A stretch of DNA of 64,000 nucleotides from Picochlorum sp. 'celeri'. Taxonomy: Eukaryota > Chlorophyta > Trebouxiophyceae. The position numbers and the translations under genes are program-made. The stretch spans positions 434,001 through 498,000 of the forward strand of contig JAACMV010000010.1 of the NCBI GenBank assembly GCA_010909725.1, read 5' to 3'. This document shows positions 56,463-64,000 of the stretch, in pieces (the stretch's first letter is position 1; each line of letters begins with the position of its first letter). The notes beneath the pieces were generated by a model. It saw only the letters and a program-made list of their open reading frames with translations. It was not told the DNA's origin and searched no databases.

Positions 56463-56764
56463 TTTGGATGCAGGGTGTTGTATTTGATTCTCTTCTCACA
56501 TGTACACAAGTTCGGCACCACTGGCCATCTATTGATGAGATGGACATTGACGTGTCATTGCATCTGCATACGAATAATAACGTTGTCTGTAATGGTTTTT
56601 CTCAGATCTGAGACATCTGGATGTTGGGTTCTACCCAACAAGCCCTTGATCCCATGAAACTAATACCGTTCCGAATGAAATCGAGACCTATTGTCCCTCA
56701 AACCCACATATATAATTGTTGAAAGATTATTTATTGCCTTGGAAGGGCCAGTACGTGATACAAC
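56463..56764. other. Intergenic region between tandem genes (302 bp)
   Basis: Holds the RETICULATA-like 3' end (TGTAA near 56587) and the promoter of the MINDY-like gene. No other feature seen. Confidence 0.45.
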
Positions 56765-58283
56765 ATGCCGGACACCCAAGATTCGGTGTACCTGGTAAAA
56801 CACATTCGATGGAAACGAGGGTCTATGATTACAGATACCGTCCCAATATTGCTACAAGACATCAATGGGCCCTGTCCAATACTCGCTATATTCAATATTC
56901 TGCTTTTACGAGGTTCTGTGGATCTTCCAAATCCAATTGGGCTAGGCGAAGTGCAACAGGTGGGTCATATCTGTCCATGAGGTTTTTTGTCATGTATAGT
57001 ATCATCGGTGATCATCTCGCCCCAAAGGTGCATATTTCATTCATATGAATGCTATGGTGCAGTCAAAGGTAGTTCAATTGCTTGCTGAGTATTTATTGGA
57101 TACCAACTTTGCAAAATCAGAGGCAGAAGGAGAGGATGTGTATAGGGCTAATTTGCAGTTTAATCTGGCTGATGCTATATCCATGTTGCCACAGTTGACG
57201 ACAGGGATTGATGTGAATGTAAAGTTTAATAATATTAGAGGGTTGGAGTTCACCGCAGAGGTGGCTGTGTTTGATCTCTTGGGTATTGATCTAGTTCATG
57301 GTTGGGTGGTGGATCCACAGGATGTGGCCACGAGGAATGCATTGCAGGATAAAACGTATAACGAAGTTGTCTGTGATATTATTGCATGTGCACAAGATAG
57401 TGGAACGTTGAGCCGTACATTGTCGAATCAGAATGACTCTAATATTACTCCAATACCAGAACATGTGCCTCACCACACCCCAGGCATTAGTCAGGCAGAG
57501 CTGGCATCTGCCCTGGAATTGTCGGCGCTTAAGATTCAGCAGCATGATGCTGAGACTCCGATGGACTCGGCAAAGAAATTACGCAAGTCTGCGAGTGCGA
57601 CGAGTCAAGATAGTGTGACCAAGGCGATCAGTTGTATGATGAATGATACTGTCAAGGATGCATTCAAGACGCCAAAGGCGAGCCACGAGGGAAGTGTGGC
57701 GTCACGGGATTCCATGGATACCCCGGGCAGAAAATTATCGTCTAGTATAGAAAGTATCTCGATGGCTACCAAGCGCGATGAGGATGTCAAGGCGGCCTTA
57801 TTGGCGAAAGATTTTTTAGAAGGCAACCCTAGTCAGTTGACAGTATATGGACTTGCGTGCCTTGTTGATGGATTGCGTGAAGGTCAGCTTGCGGTTTTTT
57901 TCAGAAATAATCACTTCAATGTGATACTAAAACATGAGAATTGTTTGTATCTTCTCGTGACGGATCAAGGGTATCAAAATGAATCTGATATTGTGTGGGA
58001 GAAATTGACAACAGTGGATGGGGATACTGAATTTGTTGGATGGAACTTTGAATCATTCAAACCCCACGTTGATGGGGCTCGTGAGACATCAAACCTAGAA
58101 GCTCTTGAATTCGCGAGTAGTGCGGTCGACCACGTGGACCAAGAGAATGCAGATTATAGCATAGCATTACAGATGCAACAGGAGGAGGACATGAGGGCAG
58201 CAGCAGCAGCAGAAAGACGACGAGATATGACTCGAGTTCCTACGAAAGAAAAGAAGAAGAAATCTATATGTACAATCATGTAA
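56765..58283 (+). CDS. MINDY-type deubiquitinase with MIU motif and CaaX end
   Basis: Model join(56765..56959,57063..58283), 471 aa; 103-nt intron, donor GTGGGT, acceptor GGTGCAG, phase 0. The catalytic Cys is C37 in QDINGPCPILAIFNILLLRG, and the catalytic His is near residue 349 in FFRNNHFNVILK, followed by YLLVTDQGY. A Ser/Thr-rich insert of about 100 residues splits the catalytic domain. A MIU-type ubiquitin-binding helix is at about 431 (YSIALQMQQEE). MINDY-1/2 cleave long K48-linked chains from the distal end. The C-terminus CTIM is a CaaX box, suggesting a prenylated, membrane-bound form. The stop lies within three overlapping TGTAA copies. Confidence 0.88.
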
Positions 58284-58293
58284 TGTAATGTAA
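58279..58293 (+). terminator. Triple TGTAA poly(A) signal at the MINDY stop codon
   Basis: Three head-to-tail TGTAA units; the first includes the stop TAA. The convergent WD40 gene ends at 58312, 28 bp from this stop, so the signal must act inside a minimal 3' UTR. Confidence 0.5.
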
Positions 58294-58311
58294 TATCAAA
58301 GGCTGTGTATG

Positions 58312-59895
58312 TCATGTCACTTTAGAACATCGCCCCTGAGCACCGAATGCCAGGATGGAGCCTGATGGTTCAGAGATGACAGCACATGATGCTGCATGTG
58401 GAATCTCCACGTCAACTGCTGCTTTCGGCTGCCCCATCTGATCCATTGAATATTGGTCCTTGATTCTCGTCCCTGAATGAAGAGACGAACTAAAGTCGAT
58501 AATAAAAAGCGCATCCTTTGCTCGAGACGGAACAACAAACTCTGATGCATTCCTCCAACATCCAGCCTGCCGACCACTCATCGGACGGCTATTTCCTGCA
58601 GTACGCTCCGGCGCCTCGGGTCCATGAGACACGACTTCATGAGGAAGAGCAACGCGACCAGAATCACCCACACGCCTCGCATGGGCAGCATCTTCCAATG
58701 ACAAGCCTTGGTCGACACAACTCATTGCACTGCTGGGTGGTGCATGGATGTGTGTCATCTCCATGCTCGCCATATCAAACACTGCCGTCCAACCACACGC
58801 CATATGGCACGCGAGTCGATGGTATGAATATGGATCAGCATGTAACGATTGAGGCATGCATGGAGGAATGTACCCAGACTCGTCAATCAAACCAGGAACC
58901 CGAACAAGCTCTTGAGATAGGCTCACTGAATGCAGGAGAGGATGCTTGTTGGGAACGGCACTAAACGTCAGCGAGCTTCCAGAGACTTTCCGCAAGTCCC
59001 ATACATGTATTTGATCTCGACTTGTACCACCCAAGACGAGTCGACCGTGATCCACAATCTCCAACGATACTGTGGCTCCAGAACGAGTCAGACCCCGCAG
59101 AGAACACGCTGGAGATCCCTTCTTCCTAGAATCCCAAAGCAATACTGAACCATCACCACATCCCAGAGCACTACAATACGATTGTCCCTGCGACGATGTC
59201 TCGTTAAAGTACACCATATCATGCCCACCATGCACATCCGCAGGGAGTATACACGTCTGAGATGGTTGACCGGTTGTCCTATTAATATCATACACAAGAA
59301 CCCGTGTTGCCCTCTGATGCACCACAGCCAACTCATCTTGATTCATTGGATTCCATCGAAGAGATGAAATTTTCCGACGAGCAGTCGACGTCTGAAGAGA
59401 CAGCGCTGTGTCGCACATGCCACCATCCGTTGACACAGCCCCATGGATTGATGACACATAATTCACCATAACGAGACCATAGGAATCTCCAGTCGCGCAT
59501 AGCTCCCCGATCCGATCCATCTCCACACATTGAATACTGTCATCATGCGGATACACACGTCTCTGCCCACTCAACATGGCATCGTGTAGAGACCCTGTCT
59601 GCAGCCCAACAACTTCACCTCGAAACCCACAGTGGCCCACACAAGAGTGCATCCCCATACTCGTCCCATGAAGCATGCTCTCTGACCAGGAACACAGACG
59701 CCCCGTCACTCCTCGATCTAACACACTCTCAATCACACTCTTCCTCTGTCGTCGCCTGCTGGTCTTTTCTCTTGGAAATGCGCCGCCTGAGGAAGACGAG
59801 GGGTTTGCTCCTCCTGCTCTTGTATTCTGGGGCACATTCTCATTGCCATTCCCACCTTTCAACCATCGCATCAGCACGGTCGGCTCTTTATTCAT
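58312..59895 (-). CDS. WD40-repeat protein
   Basis: Single exon, 527 aa. A basic Ser/Arg-rich N-terminus of about 60 residues precedes a beta-propeller. WD-like units include IQCVEMDRIGELCATGDSYG, ISSLRWNPMNQDELAVVHQR, YCSALGCGDGSVLLWDSRKK and LVLGGTSRDQIHVWDLRKVS, with WD dipeptides at the last two. Further repeats are degenerate. No other domain is present. Such proteins are scaffolds; I cannot assign the complex. Confidence 0.75.
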   Translation of the reverse strand: MNKEPTVLMRWLKGGNGNENVPQNTRAGGANPSSSSGGAFPREKTSRRRQRKSVIESVLDRGVTGRLCSWSESMLHGTSMGMHSCVGHCGFRGEVVGLQTGSLHDAMLSGQRRVYPHDDSIQCVEMDRIGELCATGDSYGLVMVNYVSSIHGAVSTDGGMCDTALSLQTSTARRKISSLRWNPMNQDELAVVHQRATRVLVYDINRTTGQPSQTCILPADVHGGHDMVYFNETSSQGQSYCSALGCGDGSVLLWDSRKKGSPACSLRGLTRSGATVSLEIVDHGRLVLGGTSRDQIHVWDLRKVSGSSLTFSAVPNKHPLLHSVSLSQELVRVPGLIDESGYIPPCMPQSLHADPYSYHRLACHMACGWTAVFDMASMEMTHIHAPPSSAMSCVDQGLSLEDAAHARRVGDSGRVALPHEVVSHGPEAPERTAGNSRPMSGRQAGCWRNASEFVVPSRAKDALFIIDFSSSLHSGTRIKDQYSMDQMGQPKAAVDVEIPHAASCAVISEPSGSILAFGAQGRCSKVT

Positions 59896-60092
59896 ATTCT
59901 ATAGGTTATTATTCAGCACGAGGTATTACGGCAATGCTCTCGATCTTCAAAAAAAAACATGATTCAAATTTCAAACGTTGTCAATCTTCCGATTCTTCTT
60001 TTCCACCACCTGGTATTTTCACCGATGATGATGATTGATTCGTATATCAATGTAAAATTTATATGACAAAGTGGACTAGGAACGCACACACA

Positions 60093-60746
60093 CTACCGAG
60101 TATACATGAGATTCAAAAAAAAAAAAAGAAAGTATCGTAATAAAAGACATTTAATTAAACACCTCTCCTCAGGAGACCAGGGCCTGGTGTGAAGGCCTTG
60201 TGTCTGGAAAATGACACCACATGTAGACGTCTTTGACTTTGCATTAGAGTGTTCCTCTGTCTCAGATATCCTTTTCCCTATGGTAAAAGATTTGTAAAAC
60301 CATGCCTCAATTGGTCTGATCCACATCTCTCAACATTGTCATCCTCATCAGGCATCATCATCCTCATCATCATCATCCATGGCGGAATTCACTTCTCATT
60401 ACCTGGGATCCAATCCCAGGTGCCATCTTCAACTACATACAGGACCATTATTGTTCAAGTCCATGTCGATCTTGCTTTCTTCAAGGCAACTGGAGCGTGG
60501 ATTTCTTCTTCTTCTTCTGGATACAGTATAGTTAACAATGTCTTCAGAGACACGCTCCATTTTTGGGCGATCAACTGGGTCAGACTTGCCTTGCTTCTTC
60601 ATGTCGTATTTCAGTCTTCTATAATGGCTTGTCATGGTTGAATATGGGATGTATTGGTCACCATAACATGTTCCTGGCTTCTCTCTACCCCATATCCTGC
60701 ACCTCTCCAAAGTGCATTTGCATTTGGCCGCTTCAACAGTCTTCAT
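60093..60746 (-). CDS. Candidate Cys-rich gene, possibly mobile-element derived
   Basis: The first exon frame (ATG 60746) is protein-like: KCKCTLERCRIWGREKPG, then MTSHYRRLKYDMKKQGK. Read without splicing it ends at 60429 (105 aa). A three-exon model keeps phase: 60746-60554, a 30-nt microexon 60432-60403 (EDGTWDWIPG), and 60277-60093 (KRISETEEHSNAKSK ... HTRPWSPEE), 135 aa, with donors GTGTCT and GTAATG. The CxC...C and later His spacing recalls zinc-binding starts of some eukaryotic transposon proteins, but this is a resemblance only. The microexon overlaps an inverted repeat (ACCTGGGAT/ATCCCAGGT, 60401-60421), which weakens the model. Confidence 0.35.
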
Positions 60747-61204
60747 GTTCTGGTGGTGGTGGCAGCAGCATATATAAATATACAAAAACCTTTACATATC
60801 AGTATGGTTGAGTGTGGAAAGTACCATGAAGGCCCTTGAGTACTCACTACATGTAGTGAGTGTTATAGAGATCTAGATCTCCAGAGATCTTGATAAAGAT
60901 CTGTTTCTCCCTGTCGTGATGATGCATGGCAGAACCATGAAATACCCCATGCATACACAAACAATACGCCCCGATGAGAACATCAAATACATTATTTTAT
61001 ATTCAATAATAATAACATAGGGTACAGTACCAATGCGCGAAAATTAAACATTTGCCTGTGGTATTAATACAATAAATCAAGTGAGTGTCAGTGAGTGTGG
61101 GCAAGTATTATTATTACTCTTCGACTAGAAGAGAGACACTAGAAGAGCAAGGAGAGGGGCCCTCTCTGTTCACCATTCACACAAGGAATTACATTATTAT
61201 AGAC
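60747..61204. other. Intergenic region upstream of RlmH (458 bp)
   Basis: AT-rich. Contains the 20-bp palindrome at 60842, a cluster of AGATCT/AGATC sequences just after it, and stretches free of ATG-led frames. No gene seen. Confidence 0.45.
60842..60861. repeat. 20-bp perfect palindrome ACTCACTACATGTAGTGAGT
   Basis: Every base pairs with its mirror position, with no spacer. It lies between the candidate Cys-rich gene and RlmH and is followed by AGATCTAGATCT-type repeats. It could be a factor-binding site or a hairpin. Confidence 0.6.
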
Positions 61205-61801
61205 ATGATATGGCTCAGGCAGCAGGTTACATTGTATTCCCACCTGTATAGAAGAAGAAGAAGACATGGTAGGTCTCCTCACAACATGCAGCACTGCGCT
61301 GCCTCGTTTGAGCATTCTGCGGTCCGACCAGTACCAATTAAAGTGATTACCGTGTCTTCTAAATCAAAGTCTGCTGGACAGGCGTGTGCAGCAGAATGGT
61401 CGGCCAAGCTCTCCCGGTACACTGCTGTGGAGTCCATCAACGTGAAGAATAATCCTCTCAATGCAAAGGATACTGCGGTGGCGGTGAAGAATGAGGGCTC
61501 GCGTGTACTCAAGCATATAACACCGACCACAGACCACGTTGTTTGCTTGGATGAGCGTGGAAGGGACGTCACGAGTATGGACATGGCCAGGCTTTTGGCC
61601 GATGCCAGTTCAAATGGCGTGAAGAACCTCGTGTTCCTCATCGGAGGCCCCTTTGGGCATTCCCAAGAAGTACGCCAATCATCACAGGATACAATTCGTC
61701 TGAGTCGGTGTGTCTTGAACCATTCAGTAGCCCACATTGTCTTGATGGAACAGCTGTATAGAGCATGGACAATCCTCAAGAAGGAGCCATATCATCACTG
61801 A
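61205..61801 (+). CDS. rlmH: RlmH-like large-subunit rRNA methyltransferase (organelle form)
   Basis: Single exon, 198 aa from ATG 61205. The first 45 residues are Arg-rich (YRRRRRHGRS) without acids, an organelle presequence. The SPOUT core follows: IKVITVSSKSKSAGQACAAE, DHVVCLDERGRDVTSMDMAR, the SAM-binding knot NLVFLIGGPFGHSQEVRQSS and the C-terminal MEQLYRAWTILKKEPYHH, which ends like bacterial RlmH (PYHR/E). RlmH methylates pseudouridine 1915 of 23S rRNA at N3. Plants and algae have plastid-targeted homologues, so plastid ribosomes are the likely site. A TGTAA is 16 bp after the stop. Confidence 0.9.
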   Translation: MIWLRQQVTLYSHLYRRRRRHGRSPHNMQHCAASFEHSAVRPVPIKVITVSSKSKSAGQACAAEWSAKLSRYTAVESINVKNNPLNAKDTAVAVKNEGSRVLKHITPTTDHVVCLDERGRDVTSMDMARLLADASSNGVKNLVFLIGGPFGHSQEVRQSSQDTIRLSRCVLNHSVAHIVLMEQLYRAWTILKKEPYHH

Positions 61802-62017
61802 TGCAGAAAAGTACCATGTAAATGCCCTGAAGTATCGTCATTGTAATAGTATTTTGAGAGAGAGATAGTTGTACTTTGAAATTGAGGTCTGTTGTAGCGA
61901 CGCATTTCTACTACGACGCAGCCTGGTCAATCGATGCACCAGCGCATTCCTCTGGCCAGCTTACAAGTCGCTCTTGTGATATATTTTAGTATATAGAAGT
62001 GATATAAATATAAAAAA

Positions 62018-64000
62018 ATGAAGGATCGTAGTGGGTCTGAGGATGATCCGCCGGAAGGGGATGGTGTCGGTGTCAGTTCGTCTTTCGCAGCACACGCGTC
62101 AGTGGCGACGCAGCGATCCATCCATACGTTTAAGAGCAAGGTCCCAGTTCACATGATGGAAGACCATTCTCTTTTTGATCAGGCGACTGCACTTGTGAAG
62201 GGTCAGCGGGATGCATACAAGGAGGAAGTAAAAGGATATTCTTGGTATGATTGGCTGGCATTTTTCATTCCATGCTTTCGTTGGTTGAAGACATACAAAT
62301 GGAGGACATGGCTGTTGTGGGATGTACTTGCTGGGTTGTCTGTTGGAGCCATGGTGATTCCTCAGGGAATGAGTTATGCGAATTTGGCAGGGTTGCCACA
62401 GGTCTATGGGTTGTATGGAGCGTTTGTTCCCTGCCTCATTTACTCATTGCTTGGGAGTTCGAAACAACTGTCTGTCGGTCCTGTTGCGGTGACGTCTATT
62501 CTTCTCGGAAATGGATTGGAATCGTTGTTTGGGATTTCCAGTCCGTGCTATAGCGACACGGGTACGGAGGATTTCAATGCCACCACAGCTGGGACATCCA
62601 ATGGAACAGACACATTTGATGGGGGTGCGACATGCGATGATTTCGCGCGTGCTGCGATTCAAGTAGCCTTTTTAGCTGGTGTGTTATACACTGCGATTGG
62701 GTTGCTAGCTCTCGGGTGGTTGACGTACTTTTTGTCGCATGCGACAATTTCTGGATTTATGAGCGGTGCTGCGATTCTTATTGCTCTATCCCAGGTCAAG
62801 TACATGCTGGGACTGAGTATTCCACGCGCAGATACATTGCAAGAAAATCTAAAAGAAATATTCCATGGTCTAGATCAGTTTAGTTGGCAAGAATTTAGTA
62901 TGGGCATGTCGTATGTGCTGATTCTGCTCATTTTTAGAGTCTTGTCCCGCAGGGTCAAGTCATTAGGATTCCTGCGAGCACTGGGACCATTGACGGTATG
63001 CATCGTCTCAATCGCGCTGATGAATATTTTTAAATGGTATACGCCAGATGGGGCTCCTGTCATTGCGAACATTGGGGAGATTCCGAGAGGCCTTCCAGCT
63101 GTGACTGTTGGATGGTGGTTTCCCTTGTATGATGTGGGGCGACAAATTCTGCTCTCCATTATCATCTGCCTCATCGATATGTGCGAGAGTATGTCTATCG
63201 CGAAAGCATTAGCCCAGAAAAATAAAGATAAGCTGGATGCGACGCAAGAATTACGAGGCTTGGGTATCGCCAATCTCTTTGGAGCAGCATTCAATTGCTA
63301 CACCACCACTGGGTCCTTTTCAAGATCTGCCGTCAATGATTCAGTAGGAGCCAAGACACCTCTGTCCAACTTCATCACTGGTATCCTTGTCTTAATTGTG
63401 CTGGTCGCGTTGACCCCAGTCTTCACCAATATGAGTAAGAATGTGCAAGGCGCCATTATTATTGTCGGTGTCATGGGTCTGCTGCAGTATGAGGACTTTT
63501 TGGAGCTGTGGCAGGTGTCAAAACTCGACTGGCTCGTCTGGGTCTTCACATTCCTCTTCACATTGTTCTTGGGTGTTGAAGTAGGAATTTTAGTTGGCGT
63601 CGGCGTCTCTCTTGTCCTCGTCATCTACAAGACTGCATTCCCAAGAATCACCTCTCTTGGAAAACTGCCAAACACAAGCATTTATAGAAACGTGAATATG
63701 TACCCAGACGCAGAAGAACCACCAGGAATGATCCTTTTCCGTATCGATGCACCAATATATTTCGCAAATATTGAAGGAATCAAGGACTTTTTATTCGACA
63801 AGCTACGAAGGAGCAAGGCAGCCCATGAAATAGTTGGAGACAAGGTTCGCTATGTCATTATTGACCTGTCCCCATCGCCAGACATTGACGTCGCTGGCCT
63901 CCACATGTTCCAAGATCTAGTGAAAGAACTCAAGTCGGATGACATCCATCTGATACTAGCCAACCCATCAAAAACCATGCTGATTATGCTTATGAGAGGA
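62018..64000 (+). CDS. SulP/SULTR-type anion transporter, truncated by window end
   Basis: Open from ATG 62018 to the last base, 661 codons with no stop and no intron seen. The cytosolic N-terminus of about 75 residues precedes a SulP signature: LLWDVLAGLSVGAMVIPQGM, SYANLAGLPQVYGLYGAFVP and SKQLSVGPVAVTSILLG. About ten to twelve membrane spans follow. A STAS domain starts near residue 560 (MILFRIDAPIYFANIEGIKD and YVIIDLSPSPDIDVAGLHMF). It resembles plant SULTR H+/sulfate symporters more than the SulP-cNMP protein at 17-20 kb. The substrate (sulfate, molybdate or bicarbonate) is not fixed by what is visible. Confidence 0.9.
   Translation, partial: MKDRSGSEDDPPEGDGVGVSSSFAAHASVATQRSIHTFKSKVPVHMMEDHSLFDQATALVKGQRDAYKEEVKGYSWYDWLAFFIPCFRWLKTYKWRTWLLWDVLAGLSVGAMVIPQGMSYANLAGLPQVYGLYGAFVPCLIYSLLGSSKQLSVGPVAVTSILLGNGLESLFGISSPCYSDTGTEDFNATTAGTSNGTDTFDGGATCDDFARAAIQVAFLAGVLYTAIGLLALGWLTYFLSHATISGFMSGAAILIALSQVKYMLGLSIPRADTLQENLKEIFHGLDQFSWQEFSMGMSYVLILLIFRVLSRRVKSLGFLRALGPLTVCIVSIALMNIFKWYTPDGAPVIANIGEIPRGLPAVTVGWWFPLYDVGRQILLSIIICLIDMCESMSIAKALAQKNKDKLDATQELRGLGIANLFGAAFNCYTTTGSFSRSAVNDSVGAKTPLSNFITGILVLIVLVALTPVFTNMSKNVQGAIIIVGVMGLLQYEDFLELWQVSKLDWLVWVFTFLFTLFLGVEVGILVGVGVSLVLVIYKTAFPRITSLGKLPNTSIYRNVNMYPDAEEPPGMILFRIDAPIYFANIEGIKDFLFDKLRRSKAAHEIVGDKVRYVIIDLSPSPDIDVAGLHMFQDLVKELKSDDIHLILANPSKTMLIMLMRG

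Overview
This 64 kb window is nuclear DNA of a compact, intron-poor photosynthetic eukaryote, most likely a unicellular green alga. Evidence for a primary-plastid green lineage: a CP12 Calvin-cycle regulator with the chlorophyte-like ending CRVYED, a RETICULATA-like (DUF3411) protein, a PYG7/Ycf37-like TPR protein and a RlmH rRNA methyltransferase. Several of these start with transit-peptide-like extensions rich in Arg/Ser/Ala/Val and have no preceding signal peptide. TGTAA, the usual green-algal polyadenylation signal, sits at or just after several stop codons. I cannot name the species.

Genes are packed on both strands. Convergent neighbours are often only 28-120 bp apart stop to stop, and some same-strand pairs are 31-48 bp apart or overlap. 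About half of the genes have one or two short introns (mostly 66-90 nt), usually near the 5' end. Donors are typically GTGCGT, GTGGGT, GTATGT or GTACGT. I placed introns by hand from phase, splice sites and family continuity; none is backed by transcripts.

Layout. 0-10 kb: four-span membrane protein, CNNM-type transporter, SurE phosphatase, DHX29-like helicase. 10-17 kb: adenylate-kinase-like protein, ATG5, PPR protein, phospholipid methyltransferase, YchJ-like SEC-C protein. 17-27 kb: SulP-STAS-cNMP transporter, SAM-domain CaaX protein, DUF4504-like protein, RLP24, cohesin SMC3. 27-40 kb: alpha/beta hydrolase, FIG4-like SAC phosphatase, RMD1/DUF155 protein, KNL1/Spc7 kinetochore scaffold, VTI1 SNARE with a duplicated exon, JmjC protein. 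40-51 kb: KH protein, CP12, TPR protein, LamG-like surface protein, HhH-GPD glycosylase, an unrecognised protein, beta-ketoacyl-CoA reductase. 51-64 kb: MMS19, a 72-codon gene overlapping a RETICULATA-like gene, MINDY-like deubiquitinase, WD40 protein, RlmH and a SulP transporter cut by the window end.

The genes are a housekeeping mix, not one pathway. Small themes do exist: chromosome segregation (SMC3, KNL1), phosphoinositide/vesicle/autophagy function (FIG4, VTI1, ATG5), plastid function (CP12 and the TPR gene share one short divergent promoter; RETICULATA, RlmH), and anion transport (two SulP proteins). No phage, CRISPR, complete transposon, rRNA or tRNA gene was recognised. The most unusual feature is the tandem pair of SNARE-motif exons in VTI1, which looks like mutually exclusive terminal exons giving membrane-anchored and anchorless forms.
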